Below, piece after piece: positions 1-10,164 of a stretch of 64,000 bases of DNA (the first letter of the stretch is position 1; each line of letters begins with the position of its first letter). A program made the position numbers and the translations under genes. Below the pieces are notes generated by a model. It worked only from the letters and a program-made list of their open reading frames with translations. It did no database searches and had not been told where the DNA came from. The DNA is from Lunularia cruciata. Taxonomy: Eukaryota; Streptophyta; Marchantiopsida; Lunulariales; Lunulariaceae. The stretch covers positions 48,523,493 to 48,587,492 of the forward strand of contig OX419759.1 in NCBI GenBank assembly GCA_948567375.1. Direction: 5' to 3'.

Positions 1-740
1 TTTTCATGATTGGATATAGTTTGTGATCTTGAATGACCTACTTTGTACATGTTATCTTTGTGTCCTTTTTCATTGTTGTCATCTTTGCTTGTGCTTTCAC
101 TTGAGGAGACATCTATCACTTAAGTAGTTTGTAGTTTGTTTTTACTTCTTGAGTCGCGTAACTATTTGTTTCATATGAGTTTGTTGTATTGTAAGTCTCT
201 TCCACCTTTACAAGCCTCTCTAAATTTGCATACTTCACATCAGTTTTCTTGTATTTATCTACTTCTCTAGTTAAGTCTGGGCTCATATTAAAGTACTCTA
301 GAGGATATAAGTGATTGAAACTTTTCTTCCCTTGTAAGAAGGTTCATGTTTATAAACAAGTGTACTATGAAAGGTGATACAATTGTTACACATCCCTACT
401 CAATTATCTCTTGTACTAACTCAACCAAATGTGCATGAAACATCTATACCCAGCTCATTGCTTTGTGCTTAGAGAGAAGTTGGAAGAAAATAGCCTAGTT
501 CAAGTTGACATAGGTAGTTCATTTGGACTAGAATAAGTTCATGATTGTTTTAATGACTACTTGGAAAATGGGATCTTCAATGTAGTCAATTTGATAGTTG
601 TTAGTTGTATTCACTTTGTCACATGAGTCTTGGCTTTAAGCTTTTTACTAAGATGACCATGGAAGTATCTATAAACATATGGTAGAATGGTGAGATTTCA
701 TGTCCAAGAACCTATTGCCAATGATCTTTCAAAAATTCTT
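1..740. repeat. Diverged long direct repeat, left copy (truncated by window edge)
   Basis: This AT-rich stretch matches 10165-10915 in the same orientation. Shared landmarks include the opening ttttcatgattggatat, the central gaggatataagtgattg block and the closing agaatggtgagatt block. Substitutions and small indels are frequent, so the duplication is old. I see no open coding sequence. The two copies could be LTRs of an ancient element whose interior later received the insertions at 1083, 2097 and 3282, or a segmental duplication. Confidence 0.75.
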
Positions 741-1082
741 TCAAATTAAATGATCCCCTCCTTATTTTTTTAAAACTTTGAAACTTTTAGTGTTTCACTA
801 CCAAATTTTCTATCATTGAATTATTGATATATTTGATTTTAAACTATTATACAGAACTAAGGTTATATTCAATATGATTATTCTTATTTTTATCATTTAA
901 TAATCATAGCTCAGATAATTATTGTTATATAGGTACACTTTGAATAAACTAAAGAATGTCATGTGGAGTTATTGATTTTCAATTTTCAACAAATATTATT
1001 TGTTATTTTATCTATATCTCTATTTTTTCTAGGTTTTACTCTTGTAATTTAATCTCAATATGTATTAGCTTGAATCTAAAGT
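741..1082. other. AT-rich intergenic DNA
   Basis: Low-complexity AT-rich sequence between the left direct-repeat copy and the first LTR. I see no open reading frame, RNA gene or recognisable site in it. Confidence 0.5.
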
Positions 1083-1825
1083 TGTAATACCACAAGCTAG
1101 CCATATGATCTAGATGTGAAATTTGGTTTGGTAACATCTAGAATGATGTTATACATGATGGTTAAAATAGATCAGATAGAAATATCACCAAAAGAGTACT
1201 TCTACAAATAGAGCAGAAACTAAAATAGACTTGAGAACCTTAGAACCAATAACTAGACATATGATTTAAAGGTGAGAATTGGTTTGGTAACATCTGGAAG
1301 GATGTTATACATGATGGACTAAACAGATCAGAAAGAGGTATCACCAAAAGGGGACTTCTACTAATAGAGTAGGAACCAAAATATGGCTGAAATCTTTGAA
1401 AGCAATTTCGGAGGCCTAAATGGATGAATTATGCCTCAAAAATGTGTACATTACCCCCCTGCCCCACACCGCATTCAATAAAGACTGGCCTTCCCTCCCC
1501 CTGATTTGTCTTGTCGAGAGCTTTCCAACGATACCTTACATGATTATGAGACTCCTACAAGAAGATTCCCTAAAAGATTCCCTTTGGTCAAAGCTTGTTT
1601 GACCAACCAAATAGGACCTAGACCGACTTGTCACCCATCCAAGTAAGTTATCCAAGGGTGGAGCTTGATGACATGTCACCTATTTGTGTACCTAATCCTA
1701 TGGTGGAGCTTCCTTGGAGGAGATCCTCTTTGTTTATATAATGAAGAGAAGGTGCTCCTTTGGGGCACCGAATGTTGAGTGTGTAATCTGTGTTTTCTCT
1801 CTTCTCTTGTCCTCATAGTATTACA
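1083..1825 (+). mobile_element. Solo LTR of TGTAATACC family, plus orientation
   Basis: Begins TGTAATACC and ends GTATTACA, and is the same sequence as the LTRs of the full element at 46833-55450. Flanking pentamers are AAAGT (1078-1082) and AAATT (1826-1830), an imperfect 5-bp target duplication. No internal coding region adjoins it, so it is most simply a solo LTR left by LTR-LTR recombination. It contains a diverged internal duplication of about 157 bp (starting near 1101 and 1257) and a TATA-like stretch near its 3' part. Confidence 0.85.
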
Positions 1826-2096
1826 AAATTTGAGTAAAATTTAATTTAATTATTTATTTATTTGATATTGATAATCTATGCAAGATCATTCACTTCTCCA
1901 CTTAATTTAAAAGATAATTGACCATTTCAAATGATCCTTTATGCTAAATTTAGATTTTAGATTATGCTCTTTAGCATTTAAATCAAGTATTGATTCTTGA
2001 ATAAACTTAGCCATCATACTTCTTGACAAGATACCAAAATTATAGCACTCCAAAATTATGTATAGCCTATAGAAATATCTTACAGATTCAACCATT
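1826..2096. other. Spacer between two inverted solo LTRs
   Basis: About 270 bp of AT-rich sequence between the plus-strand LTR at 1083-1825 and the minus-strand LTR at 2097-2835. No gene seen. Confidence 0.5.
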
Positions 2097-2835
2097 TGTA
2101 ATACTCCGAGGACAAGAGAAGAGAGAGAACACAAATTGCACACTCAAACATTCGATGCCCCAAAGGAGCACCTTCTCTTTATTATATAGACAAAGAGGAT
2201 CTCCTCCAAGGAAGCTCCACCATAGGATTAGGGACACAAATAAGTGACATGTCAGCAAGCTCCACCCTTGGATTACTTACTTGGATGGGTGACATGTCTG
2301 GTCTAGGTCCTATCTAGTTGGTCAAATAAGCTTTAACCAAAGGGAATCTTTTAGGAAATCTTCTTGTAGGAATCTCAAAATCACGTGAGTAAGGTATCAT
2401 TGGAAAGCTCTAGATGAGACAAAGAAGGAGGAAGGGAAGGCCAACCCTTTCTCTATGGGGGGGTGCAATTGCATATTTTCGAGGCCTAATTCATCCGTTT
2501 AGGCCTCCAAAATTGCCTTCAAAGATTTCAAGCATATTTCGGTTCCTACTCTATTAGTAGATGTCCCCTTTTGGTGATACATCTTTCTGATCTGTTTAGT
2601 CAATCATGTGTAACATCCTTCCAGATGTTACCAAACCAATTCTCACCTTTAAATCATATGTCTAGCTATTGGTTCTAAGGTTCTCAAGTCTATTTTGGTT
2701 TCTGTTCTATTTGTAAAAGTACTCTTTTGGTGATACTTCTATCTTATCTATTTTGACCATCATGTATAACATCATTCTAGATGTTACCAAACTGAATTTC
2801 ACATCTAGATCATATGGCTAGCTCTTGGTATTACA
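2097..2835 (-). mobile_element. Solo LTR of TGTAATACC family, minus orientation, perfect TSD
   Basis: Reverse-complement copy of the same LTR family. It is flanked by identical pentamers CCATT at 2092-2096 and 2836-2840, a perfect 5-bp target-site duplication, so this is a genuine separate insertion that later lost its interior. With the plus-strand copy at 1083-1825 it forms a long inverted repeat with a spacer of about 270 bp. Confidence 0.92.
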
Positions 2836-3281
2836 CCATTTGACCTTATTAGGGGATATAGGAACATGTGGAACAACCATCTCAACATCTAGTCTTGTTG
2901 TCTACTACTATTTTGTCTAGTAACATGTTAACACTAGATCTTTGTATCATAGCCTATCTAAATATATACTTAGTATGTATAAATACAAAGAATCTTGGTC
3001 TACAACTAAAAAAGCAATCCTATCCTCACTACAAGATGGATTTTAGTTGTTCAATATGAGGTTGGCTATTGCTTGTTTTGTATGAATTTTTTGAAGCTTA
3101 TTTTATACAAAATTGTTATGATAATCTCATATTAAGTCATTACTTGTCTACTAGACAATCTAGTGGTGCTTGCAATGATCTACTCTCTCCTTTGCATATT
3201 TGAATGAGCTATATGAGCTCATTCTTGTAATTTCCAACTTCTTGTATAAAACTAGTTTGTGTTTCTTGGAACTTGGAGGTG
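2836..3281. other. Intergenic DNA between LTR insertions
   Basis: About 445 bp without a supportable gene. It ends at the GTATG target site of the next retrotransposon. Joined across that insertion it continues with 8824 onward. Confidence 0.5.
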
Positions 3282-3432
3282 GTATGTGTAACAAATATGG
3301 AGTTTAGCAATGAAGTTAGTTGAGATTACAAAGTAGCACATAAGACAAAGAAGCCTAGAATATTCTGGAAGTATCTAGGAAGCTTCTTGGGAAGCTTCCT
3401 GGCTAGCTTAGCTTGCACCTCAAGTAAGTAGC

Positions 3433-3445
3433 TTCTAGAAGCTTC
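3433..3445. promoter_or_regulatory. Heat-shock-element-like trimer in 5' LTR U3
   Basis: TTCTAGAAGCTTC matches the heat-shock factor consensus of alternating TTC and GAA pentamers with two-base spacers. It lies about 170 bp upstream of the LTR TATA box, and related GAAnnTTC palindromes follow at 3485-3508. The same trimer recurs in the 3' LTR. Whether it drives heat-induced transcription is inference. Confidence 0.6.
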
Positions 3446-3616
3446 CAACTAGCTTAGCTTGCACGCCAAGTAGGCGGCTTCTAGAAGGAAGCTTCTTGAG
3501 AAGCTTCCTAGTTAGCTTAGCTTGCACACCAAGTAGGCGGCTTCTAGAAAGAAGGTTCTTGAGAAACTTCATAGTTAACTTGGCTTGCACTCTAAGAAAG
3601 CAACTTGTATGCTACC

Positions 3617-3624
3617 TATAAATA
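3617..3624 (+). promoter_or_regulatory. TATA box of element 1 5' LTR
   Basis: TATAAATA in the same LTR context as at 8707-8714. It lies about 110 bp before the LTR end, a normal position for the U3/R boundary promoter. Confidence 0.65.
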
Positions 3625-3729
3625 CCAAAGCCAAAGCTCATGCTAGGCATTCAGATTTTTCCCTCATTCAAATGTCCCAATGTGAGTTTCCATTCTCCTA
3701 TTTCTCTCCTCGGATTCGGTCTTTTACAT

Positions 3730-3741
3730 TGGTATCAAAGC
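3730..3741 (+). other. Primer-binding site (tRNA-iMet type)
   Basis: TGGTATCAAAGC begins one base after the 5' LTR. It is one base off the plant initiator-methionine PBS TGGTATCAGAGC, which is intact in element F at 58160-58171. Confidence 0.9.
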
Positions 3742-3997
3742 AGGAATGGGATGGATGGAATTTATGGACCACCAAATCCACTTCCACCAAACCATTGGGA
3801 TTTTTGGATCCAAATACTACCCACATCGTTTCATACAGTTCATCACCTTGCACTTTGGACAAGATTTTTTGCATATGATAACCATATCTGAGGAACCCTT
3901 GGTGCTCCCGGTTGTAACTTATGGAGAACAATGGACGTGTTGTTTTTATGTGTCAATAAATTAGATACATTAGGAGTGGTGTGATAAAGGAGCAACC

Positions 3998-4903
3998 ATG
4001 GTGGCAATACCTGATGTTATCCTTGCTATGCAACAACAAATCGAGCACCTTACTTGATTGTTGGATGAATGAGATCTTCAACAACAAGAGCAGGTTGAGA
4101 GAGTACCAATCCGAGAAGGAGAAGATAGGATCAGATTCCCTAAACCCAAGGTATTTGAAGGCAAGAATCTCTCGGGTGCAATGGAGAATTTTGTGTTTGA
4201 TTGTGAATGTTATTTTGAAGCTACCAATCTACAAGACGAGCAAAAATAGATTCTCTTGGCTTCTAGCCAATTGGATGGAGTAGCAAATCTATGGTGGAGA
4301 TTCCGAGTAAAGCGAGCCAAACGACAAATGGTTACACCAATCTTGATATGGGCAGAATTTAAGAGCACAATAATAAGTTGGTTCCAAGCTATAAATGCCA
4401 CACAAGCTGCACGGGATAAGTTGGCAGAGTTGAAACAGATTGGCTCTGTAAGAAGTTACATCACATAGTTCCAAAACACCATCATGCAAATTCCAAATAT
4501 ATTGGAAGGTGAAGCTCTGGATCAATTTGTGAGGGGCTTGAAGGTGAGAACCAAATTAGAGGTAACCATGTGAGAGCCACAACACTTGGAGGAAGCCATG
4601 CGGTTGGCCGAATGTTTTGATTCCTTGGTGGCAACAACTTGGTCTTGACCTCGACCTCCACAAAGCCTACCAATACACTACACACAAGTGGAGGAGCCAA
4701 CACCAATGGAGATTGATGCAATTCAACAAAGACCGCTTGGCACGGCAGATAGGGAGAAACTATGACAAAATGGTGGTTGTTTTTATTGTCGCTAGTTGGG
4801 GCATTGCATTGCTGAATATCCACTCAAGAATGGACGACCTCAACAAGTTGCCCAAGTGGAGGTTGTGGAGCGGAATGATAAGGGAAACGAGGAATCCCAG
4901 TAG
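3998..4903 (+). pseudogene. Decayed Ty3 gag (capsid plus zinc knuckle), element 1
   Basis: One reading frame runs from the ATG at 3998 to a TAG at 4901-4903, about 300 codons, interrupted by several in-frame stops. Retrotransposon-gag features are visible in the middle: a region with LWWRF, a tract ending RDKLAELKQIGSVRSY, and FVRGLK. Near 4778-4822 there is a CCHC zinc knuckle with an in-frame TAG and a Tyr in place of the last Cys. The last 22 nt overlap the pol frame, which lies in the -1 phase. The start was chosen because the same ATG context exists in element F at 58430. The product would be the structural protein of the virus-like particle, but the stops make it non-functional. Confidence 0.8.
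4882..4888 (+). promoter_or_regulatory. Candidate -1 ribosomal frameshift site (gag-pol)
   Basis: GGGAAAC in the gag phase reads G GGA AAC, a canonical X XXY YYZ slippery heptamer. A -1 slip moves ribosomes from the gag frame into the pol frame, which is open from exactly this point, while gag stops 12 nt later at TAG. Element F keeps the overlap, but its heptamer is AGGAAAC (59313-59319). Confidence 0.6.
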
Positions 4904-5367
4904 GAGAATTTGAGCCGCCTACTGGGAGCTTGATTAGTTCCAATGGGATTGAAAGCTCAACCTATGCAAGTTTGCTTCACTTGCAAGGTATGATATCTAA
5001 TCGGGGTTGTAGGATTTTGGTTGATTCTAGAAGTCCAAAGAATTGCATGTCTATGCAAGTAGCAAAGGAATTGGGTATTCCTATCAAGCTAGTAATTGGA
5101 AGTAGTTTGATGATGGCAGATGGTAGAAAGGGTTCTGCATTCCGCACCTCGCATCCTGTTACCTTTAAGATTGGGAAGGAGTATTTGGAGTGTATGAGGT
5201 TTGTAGCAGCACCTCTATACTATGATATCGTTCTGGTTCTACCTTGGCTTGAACGTCATAAGGTTCAATTTGATTGGACTCGACGCCAAATTCAAGTACA
5301 ACATCAAGGTAGGAATTTCTGATTAGGTTGTTTGGCACCTCTGAGTAAGACACTTAAGAATAGTCAG

Positions 5368-5547
5368 TCTCAAGATGGGAAGTTTGTCGAGAAGGTAACC
5401 ATAGAGCAAACCTTGAAGGAAGTGGAGTCCCAAGATGGGAAGTTTGCCAAGAAGGCAACCACGGAGCAGGCTTGGAAGAGAGATGAGTCCCTAGAAGGGA
5501 AGTTTGTTAGCAAAACAGCCATAGAGCAAGCTTTAGAGGAAGATAAG
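5368..5547 (+). repeat. Three tandem 60-bp units encoding 20-residue repeats in the PR-RT linker
   Basis: Units start at 5368, 5428 and 5488. Each encodes a variant of SQDGKF-x3-x-x-x-EQ-x-L-K/E-x-x-E, giving an acidic/basic amphipathic 20-residue repeat between protease and reverse transcriptase. Element F has the same three units at 59789-59968, so they are ancestral to this family and not a chance duplication in one copy. Confidence 0.85.
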
Positions 5548-8039
5548 TCTGTATTTTTGGTATGGATCAAGCCGATTGCACAAGACCAATCTGTGGAGGA
5601 TCAAGAGCCTCATCAAGTAATGGTTGATCGGATAGTTAAGGAGTTTGCGGACGTGTTTCCGGATGATCTACCAAAGGGATTATCCTCTGATCGAGGTATG
5701 CCCTTCAAGATCGAGTTATTACCAAGGAGTACTCTAGTGAGTAAATCGATCTATCGGCTCTCACTAAAAGAGTTGGAGGAGTTGCGAACAACACTTACAG
5801 AGTTGTTGGAGAAGGACTTCATACAACATAGTACCTCTCCTTGGGGAGCACCAATACTATTTGTTCCAAAGAAGGATGGAGGACTTCATTTCTGTATTGA
5901 TTATTGTGGGCTCAATAAGCAAACCGTGAAGAATGCATATCCCTTGCCTCGGATTGATGACTTGCTTGATCAACTAAGTGGAGCACGTTACTTTTCCAAG
6001 TTGGATCTTTGCAACAGCTATTGGCAAATTCCGATTGATAGAGAGGATGTGCAAAAGACTACCTTTCGCACAAGGTATGGGCATTTCAAGTGGAGAGTTT
6101 TACCTTTTGGACTCACTAATGCTCCAATAGTCTTCATGGATCAAAAGTGTGCTTTCTGGCAAAAGGAGGTTCCCTTCTTGGATCATAAGATCTCCTTAGA
6201 AGGGATCAAGATGGAAGAAGAGAAGATCAAGGCCATTATTAATTGGCCTACCCCAAAGGATGTTATAGAAGTACGGGCATTCAATGGATTGGCCAGTTTT
6301 TACCGGCGGTTCATTTACTATTATGCTCATGTGGCTGCACCATTGACTAACCTATTGGGAAAGAACTTGAGCTTCTAGTGGAACACCAAGTATGAAGAAG
6401 CATTCCAAAAGTTGAAACATATGGTGTCTTCAAGACCTATTCTCCAACCATATGATCCTCAACTACCTTGTGTGGTTGATTTTGATGCTTCTAACTTTGC
6501 AATTGGAGCTGTGTTGCAACAGGAATTCCCAGATGGACTACATCCCATTGCCTTTGTGTCTCACCGACTAAATACATCTGAAAGAAATTACTCTGCTCAA
6601 GATCTGGAACAACTTGCAATGGTATATGCCACCAAGGTATGGAGGCATTATCTCTTGGGGAAACAAGTGATCATGCAAACTGATCACAAGCCATTGTTGT
6701 AGACCTTACACTTGGAGCACATGAAGAGTCGACATCATTGATGGGAAGAGCAACTCCAGTTGTTCAACATCAAACTTGAGTACAAACTAGGTCAATTCCA
6801 TGTCATCCTTGATGCTCTATCACGACGACCTGATTTGAAGTCTTTTCCTCTCATCGTGGTAGCAATTACAACAATGTCCATTGACCCCAAGATCCATAAC
6901 GAGTTTTGGTTAGCTCTACAACAAGATCTCTTCTTCCAAATGGTACATGGTTGTCTAACAACAGGTGACAAGGAGTACAACTCCTTCTCCTTCAAGGAAG
7001 GCCTTCTATTCCATGCGGACCGGATCTATGTTCCAGCCAAAGGTGATCTTCGACTTGTGCGCCTTCAAGAAGCCCATGATTTACCCATTGCTAGTCACAT
7101 GGGTGTGGACAAGACCTTGAGTAACCTCCAACATCAATGGTGGTGGCCCAACATGACACGTGATGTTCAAGAATTTGTCCAATTGTGTGAGACTTGCCAA
7201 TGTAACAAGGCCAGCAACCAGAAGCCAAGTGGACTCCTTCAACCGCTTGCCATTCCATCAGCTCGTTGGGAGCATGTGAGCTTAGATCTCATCACATCCT
7301 TGCTAAAGACAAAACAAGGACACACCGTCATTGTGGTGTTTGTGGATAAGCTTAGTAAGCAAATCCACTTAGCACCAACCTATGATACCATGGATGCTCC
7401 AACCTTAGCGCAAATCTACTTTGACAATGTCTTCAAGCATCATGGGATACCACGTGTACTCATCTCCGACCATGATCCTTGATTTACCGAGAAGTTTTGG
7501 AAAGCACTCTTTCAGATACTCGGCACCAAGCTTGCTTTGTCCATGGCCTATCATCCTCAAACTGATGGAAAAACCAAACGTGCAAATTGTACATTGGAGG
7601 ATATGTTGCGTGCCTTTGTCAATGTCCACCATACCTATGGGGACGAATGTCTTGCCGCTACAGAATTTGCTTACAACAATTCCAAATAGGAAAGTATCGA
7701 ATTCTCTCCTTTCTTTCTCAATTTTGGCCAAGATCCGCTTGTTCCAGATTCTCTTCTTGCTCCCCCTCCATCTCAAGTTCATCATACTTCCACATTCTTG
7801 ACCATTATATCCCAATCTCTCTAACAAGCCAAGTCTCACCTCCTTATTGCTCAGAATTGCCAAAACAATATGTGGACCACCATCATCGTGATCTCACCTT
7901 TTAAGTTGGTGATAAAGTCATGCTATCCTCCAGTAATCTTCCTCTCCCACTTGATACCCAAGTTTGTAAACTTGCCCCTAATTAGATAGGACCCTTTGAT
8001 ATCATCCAAATTGTCTCTCTTGTTCCTTATCGACTTGCC

Positions 8040-8350
8040 TTGCCTTGTCACATGCGTATCCATCCTGTCTTTCATGTTTCCAAGTTGAAACCCTTTGTTC
8101 CTAACCCCTCTTCCTTTTCCTCTCGAGTCCAACCTCCCTCTCTTCCTATCCCTACCAATGATCATGAGGAGTACAAAGTTGATCGTATCCTTACGTGTCG
8201 CCATATTCAACGAGGCCGTCGCCAACATACGGAGTACAAGGTCCTTTAGAAAGGGTATCCACTTCATGATGCCATGTGGGAACCTCTTTCTCACCTCTAG
8301 AATGCACAGATGGCCATCGAGGAATTCAAAGCTTCATTGGCGACAAGGAC
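8040..8350 (+). pseudogene. Degenerate integrase C-terminus and chromodomain, element 1
   Basis: The frame at 8040 reads MRIHPVFHVSKLKPF, the usual segment before a chromodomain in chromoviruses. It is followed by EEYKVDRIL, then KGYPLHDAMWEPLSHL with two in-frame TAG codons, one where the conserved Trp before KGYP is expected. Chromodomains guide integration by binding histone marks. This copy is broken, and the frame differs from the upstream pol frame. Confidence 0.78.
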
Positions 8351-8375
8351 GTCATCAACTAGCGGCGGGGGAATA

Positions 8376-8818
8376 TGTAACAATATGGAGTTTAGCAATG
8401 AAGTTAGTTGGGCTTACAAAGAAGCACATAAGACAAAGTAGCACATAAGACAAAGTAGCCTAGAATATTTTGGAATTATCTAGGAAGCTTCTTGGAAAGC
8501 TTCCCGGCTAGCTTAACTTGCACCTCAAGTAAGTAGCTTCTAGAAGGAAGCTTCTAGAAGCTTCCAATTAGCTTAGCTTGCACGCCAAGTAGTCAGCTTC
8601 TAGAAGGAAGTTTCTTGAGAAACTTCCTAGTTAACTTGGCTTGCACTCTAAGAAAGCGGCTTGAGGAAGCTTCTTGAGAAGCTTCTCAAGGGCCTTGTAT
8701 GCTACCTATAAATACCAAAGCCAAAGCTCATGCTAAGCATTTAGAGTTTTCCCTCATTCAAGTGTCCCAATGTGAGTTTCCATTCTCCTATTTCTCTCCT
8801 CGGATTCGGTCTTTTACA
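8376..8818 (+). repeat. 3' LTR of element 1
   Basis: Starts TGTAACAATATGG and ends TTTTACA, 443 bp, preceded by a purine-rich tract (gcgggggaata, about 8365-8375). Relative to the 5' LTR it carries an extra tandem copy of an acataagacaaagtagc block near 8425-8460. A perfect heat-shock-element trimer lies at 8552-8564 and the TATA box at 8707-8714. Confidence 0.93.
8552..8564. promoter_or_regulatory. Heat-shock-element-like trimer in 3' LTR
   Basis: TTCTAGAAGCTTC, identical to the site at 3433-3445 and preceded by a further TTCTAGAAGGAAGC block. The region therefore has several abutting GAA/TTC pentamers. Confidence 0.6.
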
Positions 8819-8823
8819 GTATG

Positions 8824-10164
8824 GATGAGCAACTTGACAAAAAACATCTTGAGTTGGTCATTTGTATAGACCTTTATTTCCAACATATTGATTTGTATCT
8901 TGAGGTCCTTTATTTTCATATGTTGTGGGTATTTGGTTGCACTTGTTCCAATTGATCAAGAATTCAAGTAGCAATATGCTCTATTGTCATGAGACCTACT
9001 TGTTCATTCTCTACATTTGTACAATCATTTTGGATTTCCTTTATTAGCTTGTCACAACCCTTCACCTTTAGCTTGTTTTCCTTCTCTCATTGATGCTTGA
9101 GGCTTGTAGTGAACTGCTACAAAGGTGCATAATTGACTTTTAATTCTTGTAGCATGCTTCAATTGCAGCCTTCTTGGCCTAGGCATCTTCCAATTCCTTT
9201 CAAATTGATGCAAATTTTTCATCTTGTGCTTGTTATTGAACTTCATGTTGGGTTTGTTGTAGGAAACCCTTCTTGTTGAGAGGTAGACCTCTGATTTCAA
9301 ATATCTTAACAAGACCTTGTTTTGATTGTGTTGTAAGACTTCTTTGTTCTAAAAAATTTCCAACATTGTATCTTTCTCCTTTGAGGCTTTTACTTCCACC
9401 TCAATCTTATCTTTGGCTTTGTTAATTCACAACAAAGGAGAACATTCTCTTTTCTGGTCATTTAAGCAAGCTTGTGCAAGTGTCCTATGAGCATCATCGG
9501 CTCATTGATTGTAGGGTCAAGTTGCCAATAAAGGGCATGAATTCCTCCAAGTCCTCCATTGTTAGTGTCACCATATTTGATGGTGTATACTACCATCAAC
9601 ATAAGTGTTGTTGCATTTTAAATGTTATATGATGGCTATTGCAGTCCTAGTGCTCCTCAATTTCTTCTTGTTGGCCAGTCATTGCTCTAGAGGCTGATCT
9701 TTAGGATCTTTTCCCATCTCTTTGGAGGCCATGACCTTATCATTAGCTCCATTTGCATTCAATTCATCATTGAGGCATCCCTCCATGGACTCTTCTTCCT
9801 TCATTTTGAGAACTTATACCTCCATGGGTGGTTCGTTATTTGGACAAGGTTCATTGTTAACATGGTCTTATCATCAAGCTCCCTCCATGACAACCTGGCT
9901 TTTCTACTCAAGGCTCCTAAGATGAATTTGAGTACTATTTCTACTTCCTTCAATATCTTTTTTCAAGTTGGAGATAGGGGCCCCCTTGTTATCATCCACC
10001 ATGGTTTTCTCCTTAGATGGAGATACTACTTGTTTTCATTTGTTGTGTGAAAAAATTGTACTTCATCATTAGGATCTCCAATCCCTACTTTGTTGCAAGG
10101 TGACAATATTTGGGTGAAAGAACTCTCACTACAAAATCTTTTGTTGTGTACCAAAATAGCCTTT
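8824..10164 (-). other. Low-complexity DNA with a degenerate minus-strand reading frame
   Basis: No intact gene. On the minus strand, scattered open stretches (for example 9312-9052) encode lysine/arginine/glutamine-rich segments that could be remnants of a coiled-coil or gag-like protein, but stops are frequent and no family motif is visible. It continues the DNA interrupted at 3281 and is bounded on the right by the second copy of the long direct repeat. Confidence 0.35.

Larger units (their letters stand above)
3287..3728 (+). repeat. 5' LTR of element 1
   Basis: Starts TGTAAC and ends TTTTACA, 442 bp. The U3 part holds four diverged tandem units, each with a gcttagcttgcac-like core (near 3405, 3452, 3514 and 3577), rich in the palindrome AAGCTTCTTGAGAAGCTT. 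A TATA box (TATAAATA) lies at 3617-3624. The 3' LTR copy is nearly the same length but differs by small indels, so the insertion is not recent. Confidence 0.93.
4882..7824 (+). pseudogene. Decayed Ty3 pol (PR-RT-RH-IN), element 1
   Basis: A single frame runs from 4882 to about 7824 with stops near 5320, 6379, 6700, 6739, 7483, 7687 and 7822. Domains in order: protease near 5000-5290, with the active-site triad altered to VDSRS (family DSG); three 20-residue charged repeats (5368-5547); reverse transcriptase 5630-6378; RNase H 6412-6840 with the DFDAS and TDHKPLL motifs; integrase 7040-7820 with an H-H-C-C zinc region (AHD, SHMG, CETC) and the catalytic LDL and SDHDP aspartates. An in-frame deletion at about 6143 joins FMDQ to KCAF and removes the FLDD catalytic aspartates. 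Integrase is broken by a TGA directly after SDHDP. Confidence 0.88.
3282..8823 (+). mobile_element. Ty3/gypsy chromovirus, complete structure, decayed coding (element 1)
   Basis: Complete LTR retrotransposon bounded by the perfect 5-bp target duplication GTATG (3282-3286 and 8819-8823). Order: 5' LTR, initiator-Met tRNA primer-binding site, gag with zinc knuckle, protease, charged 20-residue repeats, reverse transcriptase, RNase H, integrase, degenerate chromodomain, purine-rich tract, 3' LTR. Protease-RT-RNase H-integrase order plus a C-terminal chromodomain places it in the chromovirus branch of Ty3/gypsy. The pol frame is open over long stretches but has scattered stops and lacks the catalytic part of RT, so it is not autonomous. 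A more decayed relative (element F) starts at 57753. Confidence 0.95.

Noticed and set aside
3360-3590. CRISPR-like array from the regularly spaced palindromes in the LTR
   Set aside because: The spacers are themselves repeated, the units are diverged, and both LTRs carry them; it is LTR U3 structure in a plant genome.
3730-3741. tRNA gene fragment
   Set aside because: The match is only the 12-nt primer-binding site next to an LTR; no cloverleaf can be drawn around it.
7405-7863. Minus-strand open frame of 152 codons
   Set aside because: Antisense shadow of the integrase region of element 1.
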